A stretch of DNA of 64,000 nucleotides. Source: Ammoniphilus oxalaticus. GTDB lineage: Bacteria > Bacillota > Bacilli > Aneurinibacillales > RAOX-1. A program made the position numbers and the translations under genes. The stretch spans positions 1-64,000 of the forward strand of contig NZ_MCHY01000001.1 of the NCBI RefSeq assembly GCF_003609605.1. The letters are read 5' to 3'. Each line of letters starts with the position of its first letter. Positions within the stretch are counted from its first letter, which is position 1. Positions 42,571 through 51,420 of the stretch are shown piece by piece. The notes under the pieces were generated by a model, which saw only the letters and a list, made by a program, of their open reading frames with translations, had not been told where the DNA came from and did no database searches.

Positions 42571-42774
42571 TTGATAAGTATGTTAGAAAACATATACCAG
42601 ATTTCAGGATTAGCGCTTCTGATTTGCGTAATTTATTATTATTATCACTTCAGGAAAACTAGGAAACAAAGAAAGTTAATCGGAATTGAACATCTTGTTT
42701 ATATCGTAACGCAAATCGCTATTTTCCTGTGGGCGAGTTCTTCTTTACTCCTACTCCTAGACAAGGGCAATTAA
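42571..42774 (+). CDS. Small membrane protein (67 aa) downstream of the site-2 protease
   Basis: Not recognised. Two membrane segments (about residues 8-24 and 44-62) joined by a basic loop HFRKTRKQRK. TTG 42571 lies nine bases after GGAG; ATG 42580 is three codons on. Only 15 bases separate it from the protease stop, so the two are probably co-transcribed. Confidence 0.65.
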   Translation: MISMLENIYQISGLALLICVIYYYYHFRKTRKQRKLIGIEHLVYIVTQIAIFLWASSSLLLLLDKGN

Positions 42775-42799
42775 TTTCGGGTGTAGTTGTAGAGAGGTT

Positions 42800-42830
42800 A
42801 AAAAGGGCGGCGCTGGCTGCCCTTTTTATT
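42800..42830. terminator. Bidirectional terminator
   Basis: AAAAAGGGC pairs with GCCCTTTTT around ten bases; lies between two converging small membrane-protein genes. Confidence 0.85.
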
Positions 42831-42831
42831 T

Positions 42832-43062
42832 TCATTGTTGAAAAACAAGCGTGAGAAAGCCCGCGAAAAAGATGGCAATGTTGATTAAGCTAGATCTTTG
42901 CGCTGGCTTCTCAATAAATCGATTGAAGTAAACGAAAGCTAGAAACAGAAAAAAGTATGCTAATCCCGATGTTATAAAAATAGAAATAAAAGCTGCTGCC
43001 AACAATGTAAATTCAACGATTAAGCTCGCTCTTTTTCTGCTTCTGAACAAATTGGTAAACAT
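42832..43062 (-). CDS. Small membrane protein (76 aa) with poly-G ribosome site
   Basis: Not recognised. Two membrane segments (IVEFTLLAAAFISIFITSG and AIFFAGFLTLVF) flank an aromatic stretch. ATG 43062 is preceded by a run of ten G and AG, which forms the ribosome site; an in-frame GTG at 43080 spans that run. Slippage in the run could change the strength of translation or the frame from the GTG. Confidence 0.6.
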   Translation of the reverse strand: MFTNLFRSRKRASLIVEFTLLAAAFISIFITSGLAYFFLFLAFVYFNRFIEKPAQRSSLINIAIFFAGFLTLVFQQ

Positions 43063-43149
43063 TGCGCTCCCCCCCCCCACCTAGTTGTTATACATATATT
43101 CTCATAGGACAAGGGTTATCACTGTATTTGTGTACATACACTGACTGAC

Positions 43150-44028
43150 TTACTCGGCAGGCTCAAAAATCCTCTCGCGATTCCACAAACCCTCAATGGA
43201 TAGCCTTTGTAAACGATCCATAATCACTTCGGTTTGTTGCTCATTAGCTAATCGAACAGTTCCGAGTTCTATCATCATTGGAATGAATTCGGGTATGATT
43301 TCCTCCCCCTGCAACTTGATTTGCAAAATCCCAGATTGCCGCGCTTCCTCCACATGGTTGTATACAACAGTCGGATCATATGCGCTCGCCATACCAGGGT
43401 GCTTCACTCCCGCATGCCAATCTGCCAGTGGAAAGACCCGACTAAATCCAAAAAACTGAACCGTTTTCCCTTTTGCGGTGAATGTTTTCGAGGCATAGGC
43501 CTCATCCTTGTCAACGCCGCCCCCAACATAACTAACGTCAGCTTCTCTTAAATATTGTAATGTGTCTAAAAAAGCGGGTTGTCCGTAATCCAACGCATGG
43601 TTGTTGGCAATCGATACGAGATCAACGCCTGCTTTTTTTAAGGCCGCCGCCAATTGAGGATGACTTCGAAACGTATATTGTTTTTGTTGACTTGCGCCTC
43701 GGTTACTAATGGTCGTTTTTAAGTTGAGCATGACTAGGTCACTTTCTTTAAAAATCGGGGTTGCATCCTGGAAGGGGAAATCGGCCCCTCGTTCTTCGAC
43801 AACATCGGCAACCCGCCCTGCCATCATCGTATCACCGGCAAACGAGAGGCGAATCGCTGGTTCGTTTGCTAGAGGATCGGGTTCAAGCAGTGAAAATCTC
43901 GGCTCCTTGGTTGGCCCAATGTCACCTGAATGGACAGGCGTGGAATCATTCTCATTTATTGAAATTTGCGGTTGGCAGGCAACCAAGAAAAAACTATATA
44001 GGAACATGAAGCGAATTACTTGAAACAT
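43150..44028 (-). CDS. CapA/YwtB-type lipoprotein with internal in-frame deletion
   Basis: Member of the bacterial capsule-synthesis (PGA_cap) metallophosphatase-like family by N-terminal half: RLSFAGDTMMAGRV, the block DLVSIANNHALDYG and FFGFSRV. A lipobox SFFLVAC (Cys17) follows the ATG at 44028, which has GAGGAG upstream. The family's later core, with the VHWG and GHHPHV metal-binding histidines, is missing: NHVEEAR joins directly to QSGILQIKLQGEE, which is normally near the end. The usual NLE glutamate is Lys (LNLKTT). About 80-100 residues are absent, in frame. Probably inactive; the product is 292 residues instead of about 380. Confidence 0.8.
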   Translation of the reverse strand: MFQVIRFMFLYSFFLVACQPQISINENDSTPVHSGDIGPTKEPRFSLLEPDPLANEPAIRLSFAGDTMMAGRVADVVEERGADFPFQDATPIFKESDLVMLNLKTTISNRGASQQKQYTFRSHPQLAAALKKAGVDLVSIANNHALDYGQPAFLDTLQYLREADVSYVGGGVDKDEAYASKTFTAKGKTVQFFGFSRVFPLADWHAGVKHPGMASAYDPTVVYNHVEEARQSGILQIKLQGEEIIPEFIPMMIELGTVRLANEQQTEVIMDRLQRLSIEGLWNRERIFEPAE

Positions 44029-44243
44029 AAAGCTCCTCTTTTCTATCAAAATCGTTATGTTCACATTATGAACAATTAGCGGGAAGAAATAAACAATAAT
44101 TGTAAAAAGGGGTGACGCTAACGTATTCTCACAAACCCATTTGCGTACGCCCTGCTGCCCAAAAGCGGGTAAATATGATAGAGTTAAAGGCAAAAAGTTG
44201 GACGAATCACATAGATAGAATACGGAGAAGGAGAGGTGGCGTG

Positions 44244-45656
44244 ATGATCACGCAAGAATTGAAAGATCAATTGGTTTCGATTGTGGGAACCCGATTTTAT
44301 TTGGATAGCAACAATGAACGTTATGCCTATTCTTATGATGCCACGCCGCTTTACCAGTCTATGCCTGACGCGGTGATCGTTCCGGGAACGACGGAAGAGG
44401 TCGCGCAAATTTTGAAGCTGGCTAACGAATATCGCATTCCGATTATTCCGCGCGGGTCAGGCACAAATTTGGCGGGAGGAACGGTGCCTGTCGAGGGCGG
44501 GATTGTGTTACATTTGAGTCGATTCAATCAAATCTATGAAATTGACAGGGAGAATTTCACAGCGACGCTCGGTCCAGGAGTGGTCACGTCTGAATTGCAT
44601 CAGGCCGTCGAGGCGCAAGGGCTGTTTTATCCGCCTGATCCGGGCAGTATGCACATTTCAACGATGGGCGGAAATATGGCGCAGTGCGCGGGCGGGATGC
44701 GGGGATTGAAGTATGGGGTGACGAAAGATTACATCATGGGCCTCGAGTATGTCTTGCCTTCGGGAGAAATCTTGCGTTGCGGCGGTAAAAACGTGAAAGA
44801 CGTCGCTGGCTACGATATGACACGGTTGATGGTTGGTTCAGAGGGAACGCTTGGCATCATCACCGAAATGACAGTGAAATTGTTGCCGTTGCCTGAAACA
44901 AAACGAACCTTGATCGCTTACTATAGCAACCTGTTAGACGCGGCTCGAACAGTTGAAAAGACGATTACTTCTAAAATTATTCCGGCGACGATGGAGTTTA
45001 TGGACCAAGCGACGATGAGGGTGGTTGATGATTTCGTTAAGTTGGGGCTGCCGTTGGAAATGAAGTCGATGTTGTTGATCGAACAGGATGGGACGGAGCA
45101 GGAAGTCGACCGCGATATCGAACAGATAGCTGAAATTGCCCGCGCGCAAGGCGCCAAAATTGTAGAAGTGGCCCAAACGCCGCAAGAAGGGGAAAGGCTG
45201 ATGGTCGCCCGTCGTTCCGCATTAGCGGCTTTATCTCGTCTGCGTCCAACGACCATTTTGGAAGACGCGACAGTGCCGCGTTCCAAATTGGCGGAGATAG
45301 TCGAGGAAATCGAAAGGATCGCAGACAAGTATCAATTGCAGATGTGTACGTTTGGCCATGCGGGTGACGGAAACCTGCATCCGACATGCATGACAGATGA
45401 ACGAGATACGGAAGAGATTAAGCGCGTGGAACAGGCGTTTGAAGAAATCTTTTTGGCCGCGATTCGGATGGGCGGCACCATTACAGGCGAACATGGCGTT
45501 GGCATGGCAAAAATGGATTACCTTGGTTTAAAAGTGGGCGAGGCCGGGTTAGATTTAATGAAGCGATTGAAAGCTGCGTTTGATCCGAACGGGATTATGA
45601 ATCCAGGTAAAATGTTTGCGAACAGTGACCGACGCAGAGTGGTGGTGAAACAGTAA
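44244..45656 (+). CDS. glcD: Glycolate oxidase subunit GlcD (FAD-linked)
   Basis: Oxidises glycolate or another 2-hydroxy acid with FAD. FAD-binding type 4 domain: VPGTTEEVAQILKLANEY, then PRGSGTNLAGG; C-terminal oxidase domain with FGHAGDGNLHP and TGEHGVGMAK. 470 residues, normal. ATG 44244 (or GTG 44241) follows AAGGAGAGG; the open frame upstream to 44112 lacks support. The stop overlaps glcF by one base. No GlcE subunit gene is present, as usual in Bacillus. Confidence 0.94.
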   Translation: MITQELKDQLVSIVGTRFYLDSNNERYAYSYDATPLYQSMPDAVIVPGTTEEVAQILKLANEYRIPIIPRGSGTNLAGGTVPVEGGIVLHLSRFNQIYEIDRENFTATLGPGVVTSELHQAVEAQGLFYPPDPGSMHISTMGGNMAQCAGGMRGLKYGVTKDYIMGLEYVLPSGEILRCGGKNVKDVAGYDMTRLMVGSEGTLGIITEMTVKLLPLPETKRTLIAYYSNLLDAARTVEKTITSKIIPATMEFMDQATMRVVDDFVKLGLPLEMKSMLLIEQDGTEQEVDRDIEQIAEIARAQGAKIVEVAQTPQEGERLMVARRSALAALSRLRPTTILEDATVPRSKLAEIVEEIERIADKYQLQMCTFGHAGDGNLHPTCMTDERDTEEIKRVEQAFEEIFLAAIRMGGTITGEHGVGMAKMDYLGLKVGEAGLDLMKRLKAAFDPNGIMNPGKMFANSDRRRVVVKQ

Positions 45657-47002
45657 TGAACAATCTTCTAAAACCGAACCAAGCAACACCTGTTTGCGAT
45701 ACAGACAAAATGGAACTGGTCAGTAAAGGATCACTGAGCAAATTTGATATGAATGAAATTTTAAACTGCATGCATTGCGGCTTTTGCTTGCCCGCTTGTC
45801 CAACTTATCGCCAAATGGGGATGGAGTTTGCCAGTCCGCGCGGACGGATCGCCTTGATGAAAGGGGTCGCCAAAGAGGAGCTAGCCGTCGATGCGGAATT
45901 TGAACACCATATGAATCTGTGTCTCGGCTGTCGCGCCTGCGAAACCGCCTGTCCCGCGGGTGTGCCCTATGGCAGTCTAGTTGAAACTGCCCGAGAGATG
46001 GTGGAGGATCAAAAACGCGACAGCGCCAAGCCTTCGGTCATGAAGACAGTTGTGTTTGATAAGTTGTTTAAAAATCCGCAACGGTTCAAGCAATTAGGAA
46101 CGGCGTTGTGGGCGGCCCAATCGGTAGGCTTGCAGACGCTCGCTGACAAAACCGGCTTAATCAAGGTGTTGCCGCGGCCGATGGCTGAAATGCAAAAAGC
46201 GGTCGACAAAATCGCCTCGCCAATCGCGCGAAAAAAACGCGAGCCCGTAATGAAATCTGGTCAAGCAAACGCCCTCAAAATCGGCTTTTTTAGTGGATGC
46301 ATTATGGATGTGATGTTTTTTGAAACGAATCAAGCAACGGCTAGTTTATTGCAAAAAGCGGGCTGCGATGTTCTGTTTGTCCAGGAGCAAGTCTGTTGCG
46401 GGGCGTTGCATGCCCATGCTGGCGAGAAGGATGGCGCGATTGAATTAGCGAAAAGAAATATCGAGGCGTTTGAACAGGCGGAGGTCGATTTTATCGTTAA
46501 TAATGCAGGCGGCTGTGGTTCGGCCCTAAAGGAATACCATCATTGGTTTCATGACCAGCCCGAGTGGCAACAACGCGCGATGAATTTTGTCGCCAAGATG
46601 CGGGATGCGAATGAATTGCTGGCTGAATTGCCGCCGCTTACTTTTTCAAAGCGGATCGAGGCAAAAGTGACTTATCAAGATTCATGCCATTTAGCGCATG
46701 GGCAAGGGGTGCGGAATCAGCCACGTCAATTGATTCAACGTATCCCAGGGGTTGAGTACATTGAAATGAACGATGCGGATAGTTGTTGTGGTTCCGCTGG
46801 TATTTATAACATTACGAATTATGAGATGTCGATGGATATTTTAGACGACAAAATGAAGCAAGTGGAGCAGACGAAAGCGCATTATATTGTGACAACGAAT
46901 CCGGGCTGTTTATTGCAAATGAAAAATGGGATCATCCGAGCAGGTTTGCAAGGAAAAATGGAAGCGATGCATGTGATGGACCTTTTAGCTCGGGCGTTAT
47001 AA
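45656..47002 (+). CDS. glcF: Glycolate oxidase iron-sulfur subunit GlcF
   Basis: Electron-transfer partner of GlcD, passing electrons toward quinone. Two 4Fe-4S ferredoxin motifs, CMHCGFCLPACP near residue 40 and CLGCRACETACP near 85, are followed by two CCG domains (VCCGALHAHAG and CCGSAGIYN). 448 residues. The ATG shares one base with the glcD stop codon, showing tight coupling. Confidence 0.95.
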   Translation: MNNLLKPNQATPVCDTDKMELVSKGSLSKFDMNEILNCMHCGFCLPACPTYRQMGMEFASPRGRIALMKGVAKEELAVDAEFEHHMNLCLGCRACETACPAGVPYGSLVETAREMVEDQKRDSAKPSVMKTVVFDKLFKNPQRFKQLGTALWAAQSVGLQTLADKTGLIKVLPRPMAEMQKAVDKIASPIARKKREPVMKSGQANALKIGFFSGCIMDVMFFETNQATASLLQKAGCDVLFVQEQVCCGALHAHAGEKDGAIELAKRNIEAFEQAEVDFIVNNAGGCGSALKEYHHWFHDQPEWQQRAMNFVAKMRDANELLAELPPLTFSKRIEAKVTYQDSCHLAHGQGVRNQPRQLIQRIPGVEYIEMNDADSCCGSAGIYNITNYEMSMDILDDKMKQVEQTKAHYIVTTNPGCLLQMKNGIIRAGLQGKMEAMHVMDLLARAL

Positions 47003-47011
47003 AATAGGAAG

Positions 47012-47054
47012 AAAAAAGGATTGATTTGAACGATGCTTTAGATCAATCCTTTTT
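47012..47054 (+). terminator. Terminator of glcDF
   Basis: AAAAAGGATTGAT pairs with ATCAATCCTTTTT. Confidence 0.85.
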
Positions 47055-47139
47055 CGTATGATAAAATATGAATGGTTTTGGCTATGTTATGAACGGACAC
47101 GGAGATACTACATATAGGTTAGAAAGGAGGCGAGCCTGT

Positions 47140-48288
47140 TTGATCTATTTTGATAATAGCGCCACAACAGCTCCCTATCCGGAAGTGATTGAAACGATGC
47201 GCGAAGTATTGGAGCGTTTTTTTGCGAATCCATCCTCCTTACATACGCTTGGCGCCCAAGCAGAACAGGCGCTGGCTCAATCGCGCCAATTGGCGGCTGA
47301 CTTATTGGGCGTTCAGACAGCCGAAATTGTTTTTACATCGGGAGCGACGGAAAGCAATAACATGGCCTTAAAAGGGGCGGCATTCGCCTATCGGTCGAGG
47401 GGCAATCACATTATTACGTCTGCGATTGAACATCCTGCGGTGTTTGACGTGTGCAAACAACTGGAGTCCTGCGGATTCGAAGTGACTGCGCTTCCTGTTG
47501 ATGACAAGGGAATGGTCTCTGTGGAGCAATTGAAATCTGCTATAAAAGAGGAGACGATTTTAGTTTCAATTATGCATGTGAATAATGAGGTCGGCAGCAT
47601 CCAACCGATTCAAGAAATCGGACAATTGTTGAAATCGTATCCCAAAATCCTGTTTCATGTCGATGCCGCCCAATCATTTGGAAAATTAAAGGTGGATCCG
47701 AAATCGTTCGGAATCGATCTACTCTCCTTATCGGCTCACAAATTTCATGGTCCAAAAGGAACAGGGCTGTTGTATGTTCGACGGGGTGTCGATCTGATCC
47801 CCTTGCTTGCTGGAGGCGGTCAAGAGAACGGACGGCGGGCAGGCACGGAAAATGTAGCGGGCATTGTCGGGATGGTTAAGGCGATGCGAATCACACTGGA
47901 TCGTTATCAGGAAAACCCGAACCATTTGCAACTGTTGCGGGAAAAGTTGTGGGATGGGGTGGAACAGATCGCTGGATGTGTGATCAATTCACCTCGAAAA
48001 GGAGCGCCGCATATTTTAAATTTTTCGACGCCAGGCTTGAAATCCGAAGTGTTACTTCGCTCGTTAGATGAAAAAGGGGCCCGCGTTTCGAGTAAGTCGG
48101 CTTGCTCATCAAAGTTGGAGCAACCGAGTCGGGTGTTATTGGCGATGGGCTTTTCAGAGGAACGGGCGAAAAGCGCTTTGCGTGTCAGTTGCTCCGATCA
48201 GAATACCGAGGCGGAAGTAGAACAGTTTATTAATCTATTGAATGAAGCAGTAACGGAACTGCAATCGATGTTAAAAGTAAGGAGATAA
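47140..48288 (+). CDS. nifZ: Cysteine desulfurase NifZ (partner of ThiI)
   Basis: Pyridoxal-phosphate enzyme that moves sulfur from cysteine to ThiI for 4-thiouridine and possibly thiamine synthesis. IYFDNSATT at the start, TSGATESNN, the PLP lysine in LSAHKFHGPKG, and the cysteine loop SSKSACSS are present. TTG 47140 follows AAAGGAGG at nine bases; the frame upstream to 47068 carries the ribosome site within it. 382 residues. The thiI start lies two bases after its stop. Confidence 0.93.
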   Translation: MIYFDNSATTAPYPEVIETMREVLERFFANPSSLHTLGAQAEQALAQSRQLAADLLGVQTAEIVFTSGATESNNMALKGAAFAYRSRGNHIITSAIEHPAVFDVCKQLESCGFEVTALPVDDKGMVSVEQLKSAIKEETILVSIMHVNNEVGSIQPIQEIGQLLKSYPKILFHVDAAQSFGKLKVDPKSFGIDLLSLSAHKFHGPKGTGLLYVRRGVDLIPLLAGGGQENGRRAGTENVAGIVGMVKAMRITLDRYQENPNHLQLLREKLWDGVEQIAGCVINSPRKGAPHILNFSTPGLKSEVLLRSLDEKGARVSSKSACSSKLEQPSRVLLAMGFSEERAKSALRVSCSDQNTEAEVEQFINLLNEAVTELQSMLKVRR

Positions 48289-48290
48289 CG

Positions 48291-49499
48291 ATGATCGAAT
48301 ACGATGATATTTTAATACGATATGGTGAGATGGCTTTAAAAGGAAAAAACAGAGGGATGTTTGATCGACAGCTCGTTCAAAATATTAAGCGCAGTATTAA
48401 AGATTATCCACGCGCCAAAGTTGAACGAACGTACGGTAGGATGTATATCGCTCTTAATGGTGAACCGTATGAGCAAGTGAAGGAGAAGGTAAAGCATGTT
48501 TTTGGCATCACTTCATTGAGCCCGGTCAAACGAGTCGATTCGTTTGAATTGGCAGAGATTGAAGCGGCGGCCTTAGAGGTGATGCGCGATACACATCCGA
48601 CGCCGCAAACATTTAAAGTGGAAGTGAAGCGAGCGAACAAACAATTTCCGCATCGTTCGATGGAAATGAATCGATTGCTTGGCGGGCATATTTTGAGAAA
48701 TACGGAAAATTTGCAGGTCGATGTTCACCAACCGGATGTCCAGTTAAAGGTCGAGATCCGTAATGAAGGAACGTCGATTTCTTCTGTTCGGGTGCAAGGA
48801 CCAGGCGGTTTGCCTGTGGGGACCAGCGGGAAATCCATGTTGCTGTTGTCCGGTGGCCTAGATAGTCCAGTGGCAGGCTGGTTAACGATGAAAAGAGGGG
48901 TGTGCCTAGAGGCGATCCATTTCGAGAGTCCCCCTTTTACAAGCGAACGTTCTAGACAAAAAGTGTTGGACCTGGCAAAGATGGTTAGTCAATACGGTAC
49001 GGGAGAAATGAAAGTTCACATCGTTCCTTTTACCGAAATTCAAACTGAGATTCGCCAAAAGTGCCCAGAAAATTACTTAATTACGTTGATGCGACGTTTC
49101 ATGATGAGGGTTTCCGTTGAAATTGCGAAAAAGAGAAGAGCGCTCTCGATCGCGACAGGGGAAAGTCTCGGACAAGTTGCCAGTCAGACGATGGAAAGTA
49201 TGAGTACCATTAATGCGGTGACAAACTTTCCGATCTTACGTCCGCTCGTCTCGATGGACAAGGCAGAAATCATTGAAATTGCTCATCAGATTGGCACCTA
49301 TGAAACATCGATCCTTCCGTTTGAAGATTGCTGTACAATTTTTGTCCCGCGATCTCCGGTTACGCGTCCAACCGTTGAAAAGGCCGAGCAATTCGAAATG
49401 AAGTTGGATATTGAAACATTAGTGCGCAATGCGGTGGAAGGAACTGAAATTGTAGAAGCAACCGCTCCGCGACAAAGCAATCCGCTCAATTTGTTCTAA
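48291..49499 (+). CDS. thiI: tRNA 4-thiouridine synthase ThiI
   Basis: Adenylates and thiolates U8 of tRNA. N-terminal ferredoxin-like and THUMP domains (about residues 1-165), then a PP-loop ATP pyrophosphatase domain with LLLSGGLDSPVAGW near residue 185. The C-terminal rhodanese domain of E. coli ThiI is absent, as in Bacillus; sulfur comes directly from NifZ. 402 residues. Starts two bases after nifZ. Confidence 0.96.
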   Translation: MIEYDDILIRYGEMALKGKNRGMFDRQLVQNIKRSIKDYPRAKVERTYGRMYIALNGEPYEQVKEKVKHVFGITSLSPVKRVDSFELAEIEAAALEVMRDTHPTPQTFKVEVKRANKQFPHRSMEMNRLLGGHILRNTENLQVDVHQPDVQLKVEIRNEGTSISSVRVQGPGGLPVGTSGKSMLLLSGGLDSPVAGWLTMKRGVCLEAIHFESPPFTSERSRQKVLDLAKMVSQYGTGEMKVHIVPFTEIQTEIRQKCPENYLITLMRRFMMRVSVEIAKKRRALSIATGESLGQVASQTMESMSTINAVTNFPILRPLVSMDKAEIIEIAHQIGTYETSILPFEDCCTIFVPRSPVTRPTVEKAEQFEMKLDIETLVRNAVEGTEIVEATAPRQSNPLNLF

Positions 49500-49515
49500 T
49501 AGAATGTCCACATAC

Positions 49516-49557
49516 AAAAACAGGTCGCGCCTAGATGGCAACGACCTGTTTTTTTTA
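49516..49557. terminator. Bidirectional terminator between thiI and znuB
   Basis: CAGGTCG pairs with CGACCTG, flanked by A- and T-tracts; overlaps the znuB stop codon. Confidence 0.85.
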
Positions 49558-50388
49558 AGATGCTTTTCTCTTCTTTACCAAAAGCGTGATGATCAGCATC
49601 AGTGCCGAAAATAAGACAATCGTTCCGCCAGAAGCCCAATCGAGATAGAATGCGAGTGTCAATCCGCCGAGCACAGCGGTCTCCGCAAACAAGATTGAGA
49701 GCCAAATGGTTTGCTTAAAGCTATTGGCAAGTTGCAAGGCGGTGGCGACTGGCAATGTAATCAGCGATGAAACGAGTAAAATACCGACAATCCTCATTGA
49801 AATCGCAATCGTAAAAGCGACTAATAGAATAAAAGTAAAGTTGACACCCTTTCTTTTAATTCCGGAGATTCTTCCATACTCTTCATCGAACGAGAGAGCA
49901 AAGAGTTCTTTGTATAAGACGATCGTCGAAATTAACACGATCAAACCGACGGCGATAATCGTCCATAGGTCGCTGCGGCTGACGGCGACAACACTGCCAA
50001 ACAAATAAGAAAATAGATCGACATTAAACCCATTTGCCATACTAATGAGCACGACGCCTAATCCAATTCCAACGGAAAGGATAATCGGGATCGCTAATTC
50101 TTGATAAAAACGGTACACTTTCCGTAGTTGTTCAATGAGCAATGAGCCAACCACAGAAAAAAGCATACCTATGTACATTGGGTTGAGCCATTGCATGGAG
50201 GGGAATTTTTTTTGAATTAACAGTCCCGCTGCGATCCCAGACAATGTGATATGAGACAGCGCGTCAGCCATCAGCGACAATCGTCTGACGACGAGAAAGA
50301 CGCCGATCAAGGGACAAATCAGTCCAACCATGAGCCCGGCAAACAACGCGTTTTGCATAAATTCATAGCGAAAAACGAGTTCTAGCAT
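49555..50388 (-). CDS. znuB: Metal (zinc) ABC transporter permease
   Basis: Membrane subunit of a cluster 9 metal importer, with about eight helices over 277 residues. GLICPLIGVFLVVRRLSLMADALSHI near the N-terminus is the family hallmark. Encoded directly after the ATPase gene on the same strand (17-base gap). The Zur-like operator in front of the operon argues for zinc rather than manganese. Confidence 0.9.
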   Translation of the reverse strand: MLELVFRYEFMQNALFAGLMVGLICPLIGVFLVVRRLSLMADALSHITLSGIAAGLLIQKKFPSMQWLNPMYIGMLFSVVGSLLIEQLRKVYRFYQELAIPIILSVGIGLGVVLISMANGFNVDLFSYLFGSVVAVSRSDLWTIIAVGLIVLISTIVLYKELFALSFDEEYGRISGIKRKGVNFTFILLVAFTIAISMRIVGILLVSSLITLPVATALQLANSFKQTIWLSILFAETAVLGGLTLAFYLDWASGGTIVLFSALMLIITLLVKKRKAS

Positions 50389-50405
50389 TCGATTTGTTCC
50401 CCCTC

Positions 50406-51158
50406 CTAGTGATGATGTTCGATCAAATTCATATGCGCGCCATACGCTTTTGCAAGAATCTGATCCTGCTTTTCCTGGAACTCACTAGGCTCACCATGGA
50501 AATAAATTCGCTTGTTTAAACAAGCGACTTGGGTGACGTGGCGAGTCATCATTCCAATATCATGGGAGACCATCAGCAACGTCAATTCATATTGTTCGTG
50601 GAGTCGGGCGAGTAATTGATAGAACCGATCGACCGACTCGGTATCGACTCCAACGGTCGGTTCATCTAAAATTAACAGGCGAGGTTTGGCAACGATCGCT
50701 CTGGCAATAAATGCGCGTTGTTGTTGACCTCCTGATAACTTACCAATATTACGGTCGGTGAACGCGGTCAAACCGACCTGTTCAATCGCCTCCACCACCA
50801 TTTCTTTATCCGCTTTCGAAGGTCTGCGGAACAAGCCGAGCTTACCGTACAGTCCCATCGAGACGACTTCAAAGACAGTGGCGGGAAAACCGCTATTAAA
50901 ACTGTTCGCTTTTTGTGAGACATAACCGATCTGGCGCCAATCTTTAAACATTGAAATTGGCTGTCCAAACAAGAACACTTCGCCTTGCTGGGGTTTAATC
51001 AACCCGAGAATAATGCTCAGCAGCGTTGACTTGCCCGATCCATTCGGTCCAACTAAACCGACATAATCCCCAGCTTCTACGATAAACGAAATATCTTGCA
51101 GGACCTGATTCGGGCCATAGTGGAAATCAACATGTTTACACTCAATAATTGGATTCAT
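50406..51158 (-). CDS. znuC: Metal (zinc) ABC transporter ATP-binding protein
   Basis: ATPase of the importer. Walker A GPNGSGKST near residue 39, signature LSGGQQQRAF, Walker B LLILDEPTVGVD, and switch His in LMVSHD. The C-terminal His tail (EHHH) may bind zinc. 250 residues. ATG 51158. A binding-protein gene (znuA) is not adjacent and must lie elsewhere. Confidence 0.92.
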   Translation of the reverse strand: MNPIIECKHVDFHYGPNQVLQDISFIVEAGDYVGLVGPNGSGKSTLLSIILGLIKPQQGEVFLFGQPISMFKDWRQIGYVSQKANSFNSGFPATVFEVVSMGLYGKLGLFRRPSKADKEMVVEAIEQVGLTAFTDRNIGKLSGGQQQRAFIARAIVAKPRLLILDEPTVGVDTESVDRFYQLLARLHEQYELTLLMVSHDIGMMTRHVTQVACLNKRIYFHGEPSEFQEKQDQILAKAYGAHMNLIEHHH

Positions 51159-51186
51159 GGTTACACCGAGTAGGTGACTCCTCCTC

Positions 51187-51209
51187 TAAAAAATAATGAT
51201 TCCGATTTG
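51187..51209 (-). promoter_or_regulatory. Zur-box-like operator upstream of znuCB
   Basis: A 23-bp dyad centred on 51198 reads, on the minus strand, AAATCGGAAT, C, ATTATTTTT. It matches the Bacillus Zur consensus (AAATCGTAAT-N-ATTACGATTT) well in the left half and partly in the right. Distance to znuC (about 30-50 bp) suits a repressor site. Confidence 0.6.
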
Positions 51210-51420
51210 GGAACTTTGTATCTGTCTAATAATAAATGAACACCGGCGAAGAGTCAAGAGGGTGGAACGACTCCATTAGAAAGATAGTAAAAACAGCCTA
51301 TTTACGAAATATGGCAGGAGTTTGAATGCAACTCTAGAATAATAATATAGTGAATTAATATTTAGTGTAACGTCTAGTTTGAAATGCAAGTTTAATTTAT
51401 GATTAAGGGGTTTCAAAGCT

